A stretch of 35,725 nt of DNA from Anaerolineales bacterium (GTDB lineage: Bacteria > Chloroflexota > Anaerolineae > Anaerolineales > UBA6663): the NCBI GenBank assembly GCA_016789175.1, contig JAEURK010000398.1:1-35725 (forward strand). The letters run 5' to 3'. Below, piece after piece: positions 33,039 through 35,725 of the stretch (its first letter is position 1; each line of letters begins with the position of its first letter). Position numbers and translations under genes: made by a program. The notes beneath the pieces were generated by a model. The model was not told the origin of the DNA, searched no databases, and saw only the letters and a list, made by a program, of their open reading frames with translations.

Positions 33039-35725
33039 TCGCCACCCGCCCGAACCGGTTCGCCGTGCGGCACAATCAGCCGGAAGGCCACGCCACGGCT
33101 CGAGGTAACATCCAGTGTGCCCTGCAACTGCTCAGTCAGGATCGAGACCAGATGTAGGCCGAAGGTCGGTGACTTCCGCCAGTTGAAACCCATCGGGAAA
33201 CCGCGCCCGTTATCGCGCACGACCAGCTCCAACCGGTCCGGCGTGGGGCGGCGCAAAGCGATCTCGACCCGCCCTGGCTGATTGGGTGGGAAGGCGTGCT
33301 TGAGGCTGTTCGAAATCAACTCGTTGACCACCAGTCCCAGCGGGATGGCCGTGTCCACACCCACCTCGATGGGCTCGACGGCCACATCGACGACCACCTG
33401 GGACGGCTTGATGGCATACGTCTGCATCAGGATCCCGACCAGGCTGTCGACGTACTCCGAAAACTCGATCCGCGCCAGGCTGCTGGCCTGATAGAGCTTC
33501 TCGTGGATCAGCGCCATCGAGCGGACCCGGCTCTGCGCTTCGCTGAACACAGCCAACGCCTCCGGGCTGGTGACGTAGTCGGCCTGCAGCCGAAGCAGGC
33601 TTGAGATCAACTGCATGTTGTTCTTGACGCGGTGGTGGATCTCCTTCAGCAGGGTCTCCTTCTCGCGCAGAGACTCCTCCATGGCCGCTGCCGCCAGACG
33701 CCTGTCGGTGTTGTCAACGATGATCGCCAGGACGTAATCCTCGTCTTGCAGCCGCAAACCGCTCAGCCCGACCTCAAGCGGGATCTCATGGCCGTCCTTG
33801 TGGCGCCCGGTCACGGTCCGATTGTGGCCCATCAAGCGCGGCCGGGGATCGCTTGTGAATGCCGTTCGCAGGCGATGATGGTCGTTCACCGACGCCAGCG
33901 GCACCAGCGTTTCGACCGGACGCCCGACCAGTTCATCGCGCCCATAGCCAAAGAGCTCCTCCGCGCTGACGTTGAGCAGCGTGATCCGCCCCCGGCTGTC
34001 GACCATCATCATGGCCTGTGGTCCGCCCTCGACCAGGCCCCGGAAGCGCTCCTCGCTTTGGCGCAAGGACGCCTCCGCCAGCTTCTGCTGTGTGATATCG
34101 ACGAATACGCACAGATAGAAGGGCCCTCCGGATGCCTCATCGGCGATCAACGTGCCGTGCACCTGACCCCAGACGATCCGGCCGTCCTTGCGCACATAGC
34201 GTTTGTGCACCTCGCCGTCCGGCCCCAGCCGGCCCGTCGCCAGGCGCCGATCGTCTCGATGCGCGAGATCGGACTCGCTCAAAGCCAGCAGCTCCTCGGC
34301 CGAATAGCCCAGAAACGCGCAGAGGCGCTGATTGACCTGCAGGAAGCGACCATCGGGCGCGAGGTGGGCCAGCCCAACCGTGGCCAGATCGAATGTCGAG
34401 CGGTAGAGCTGCTCGCTGCGTCGCACGGTGTATTCGGTTCGTCGGCGCTCGGTGATGTCGCGGGCAAAGGCGAAGCCGTAGGAGCGCCCCTCGAACGTGA
34501 CCCGGCTGACGTCGAGCTCGACCGGGAAGACCGTGCCGTCTTTGCGCTGCAGCGTGGTCTCGATCGAGGCGTTCTCGCGCAACGAGCGCGGGTGCCAGTC
34601 GCCGTCCCAGGCGCCGGCCGGCAGGTCGGGGCTGAGCTCACGCAATGAGCGCCCGACCAGCTCCGTCTCGCTGTAGCCGAGCAGCGCGCAGCTCGCCCGG
34701 TTGGCGCGCATCACGCGGCCAAGCGAGTCGAACCAAAGGGTCGCCACCGACGCCTGGTGGACCGAATACTCGCTCAGCTGCAGCTGACGCTCGGCCTCGA
34801 GCAGCTTGGTGATGTCGACAAAGGTGATGACCACACCGGCAGCGACGTTGTTCTCGTCCCAGTACGAGGCGACCCGGCGCAGGTACGTCCCGCCGTCCGG
34901 CCCGACCACGTTGCGCTCCCGCATGCCGCCGTCGGCGCTGACGGCCTCGATCGTGGCGACGATATCGTCATCGCGCACCCGATAGGTGATATGGCGGATG
35001 TCCCGGCCGACGTCTTGGGGCAGCAGGTTGAAGATCTTGGCGGCCACCGGTGTGTACAGGTGGATGCGCTGGTTGCGATCGAGAAAGACGGTGCCGATCT
35101 CGGTCGAGCGGATCAGGTTGTTGAGGTCGTTGGTGGCCTCGACCAGGTCACGGATTTTCTGCTCATGCTCGGCGTTTACGCTGTACAGCTCTTCGTTGAC
35201 CGAGTGCAGTTCTTCGTTGGTGCTCTGCAGTTCCTCGTTCGCGGCCAGAAGCTCTTCGTTGGAAGACTGCAGCTCTTCGTTGCTCGTCTCCAGCTCCTCG
35301 ACCGTCGACTGCAGCGATTCGCGGGTGTGCTGCAGCTCATGTTCCAGCAGTTGGATGCGGGCCTGGGTCTCGGTGTCGGCTTCGAACTGCTGCCCGGCAT
35401 CCGATTCGGACGGCGTCAGCCGGCGCTCCTCCTGGAAGAGCACGTACAGAAAGGTCGAATTGGTGGCCTTGTCGTGGAGCGGGTCCACTGTGATGCTGAG
35501 GATGACGTCGTCGCGTCCCTCCCGGCCCTGCAGGCGAACGCCTCGGTAGGTAACCTTCTCGCCCTTTTTGCTGACGCTCTGGATCGCCGACGAGAGCGCA
35601 ATGCGCAGGTCGCCGCGGGCCATGCCGATCAGATCTTGAGTCATCCGGCCGGATGGCGCTCGCAGATACAGATCGGCGTCGCCGAAGACGTGCAGCACCT
35701 CACGCTGATCGTTGATCAGCACACC
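33035..35725 (-). CDS. CheB/CheR-type PAS histidine kinase, C-terminal part (5' end outside window)
   Basis: The frame is open to the window edge (GVLINDQREVLHVFGD), with 896 codons visible. It begins in the linker that follows the CheR domain of CheB-CheR-PAS fusions. A coiled coil with repeated EELxxxNEEL heptads (about 115-200, for instance SNEELLAANEELQSTNEEL) is the hallmark of these proteins. Four PAS domains follow (about 205-680), then a HisKA_2 phosphoacceptor in EIHHRVKNNMQLISSLLRLQ and a HATPase domain with VVNELISNSLKHAFP and VVRDNGRGFP. Methylesterase and methyltransferase domains would lie upstream, outside the window; their presence is inference. This phosphoacceptor type differs from the two kinases at 12803 and 16697. 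No response regulator is next to it on this side. Confidence 0.9.
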   Translation of the reverse strand, partial: GVLINDQREVLHVFGDADLYLRAPSGRMTQDLIGMARGDLRIALSSAIQSVSKKGEKVTYRGVRLQGREGRDDVILSITVDPLHDKATNSTFLYVLFQEERRLTPSESDAGQQFEADTETQARIQLLEHELQHTRESLQSTVEELETSNEELQSSNEELLAANEELQSTNEELHSVNEELYSVNAEHEQKIRDLVEATNDLNNLIRSTEIGTVFLDRNQRIHLYTPVAAKIFNLLPQDVGRDIRHITYRVRDDDIVATIEAVSADGGMRERNVVGPDGGTYLRRVASYWDENNVAAGVVITFVDITKLLEAERQLQLSEYSVHQASVATLWFDSLGRVMRANRASCALLGYSETELVGRSLRELSPDLPAGAWDGDWHPRSLRENASIETTLQRKDGTVFPVELDVSRVTFEGRSYGFAFARDITERRRTEYTVRRSEQLYRSTFDLATVGLAHLAPDGRFLQVNQRLCAFLGYSAEELLALSESDLAHRDDRRLATGRLGPDGEVHKRYVRKDGRIVWGQVHGTLIADEASGGPFYLCVFVDITQQKLAEASLRQSEERFRGLVEGGPQAMMMVDSRGRITLLNVSAEELFGYGRDELVGRPVETLVPLASVNDHHRLRTAFTSDPRPRLMGHNRTVTGRHKDGHEIPLEVGLSGLRLQDEDYVLAIIVDNTDRRLAAAAMEESLREKETLLKEIHHRVKNNMQLISSLLRLQADYVTSPEALAVFSEAQSRVRSMALIHEKLYQASSLARIEFSEYVDSLVGILMQTYAIKPSQVVVDVAVEPIEVGVDTAIPLGLVVNELISNSLKHAFPPNQPGRVEIALRRPTPDRLELVVRDNGRGFPMGFNWRKSPTFGLHLVSILTEQLQGTLDVTSSRGVAFRLIVPHGEPVRAGGD

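Overview
The window is GC-rich bacterial chromosome, densely coded on both strands. The gene set and sequence habits point to Chloroflexota, probably an Anaerolineae-like lineage. That call is inference from gene content: a membrane-anchored YvcK protein, a ParB-like/universal-stress fusion, a Re-citrate-synthase-like enzyme, a TIGR03960/DUF2344 radical SAM pair, and many genes with a TATAAT-like box 6-8 nt before the start codon. I see no rRNA, tRNA, CRISPR array, phage gene or transposase.

Layout. 1-1255 (minus): ruvB and a DUF2905 gene cut by the window edge. 1256-2150: a long gene-free stretch full of inverted repeats. 2151-3900 (plus): upp and a WecA/MraY-type sugar-phosphate transferase. 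3897-10682 (minus): a run of seven genes, in transcription order CYTH protein, yvcK, gap, pgk, tpiA, a SAM methyltransferase and a membrane protein with an HEXXH motif. The centre of this run is lower glycolysis next to the regulator YvcK. 10683-11306: a second repeat-rich gap. 11307-12791: an alkaline-phosphatase-superfamily enzyme. 12803-20191: a signalling block with two large histidine kinases on opposite strands and, between them, a ParB-like/tandem-Usp protein translationally coupled to the first kinase. 20208-22925: radC, a zinc-ribbon membrane protein and an M3 peptidase. 22990-25558: a cysteine desulfurase, mnmA and a small membrane protein, joined by 1- and 4-nt overlaps, which form a sulfur-to-tRNA-thiolation operon. 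25700-26591: two small membrane proteins, the second of the YtxH type. 26688-29235: a divergent pair, an HTH-fused Si-type citrate synthase and a Re-citrate-synthase-like enzyme, around a palindromic operator candidate. 29358-33038: a B12-binding radical SAM protein, a small anchored protein, a DUF2344 protein and a HIT protein. 33035-35725 (minus): the C-terminal part of a CheB/CheR-PAS histidine kinase that runs off the window.

Two patterns run through the window. First, most genes that open a transcription unit have a -10-like box so close to the start that the mRNA should be leaderless or nearly so, while internal genes carry Shine-Dalgarno sites or overlap the gene before. Second, the two large gene-free regions share one repeat family, marked by TGTCATCCAGAG termini and a GGAGATCCTTCG core; one copy is a 424-bp element with 43-bp terminal inverted repeats. 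The best candidates for new biology are the paired citrate synthases, the kinase/ParB-Usp block, the repeat family and the split radical SAM pair.
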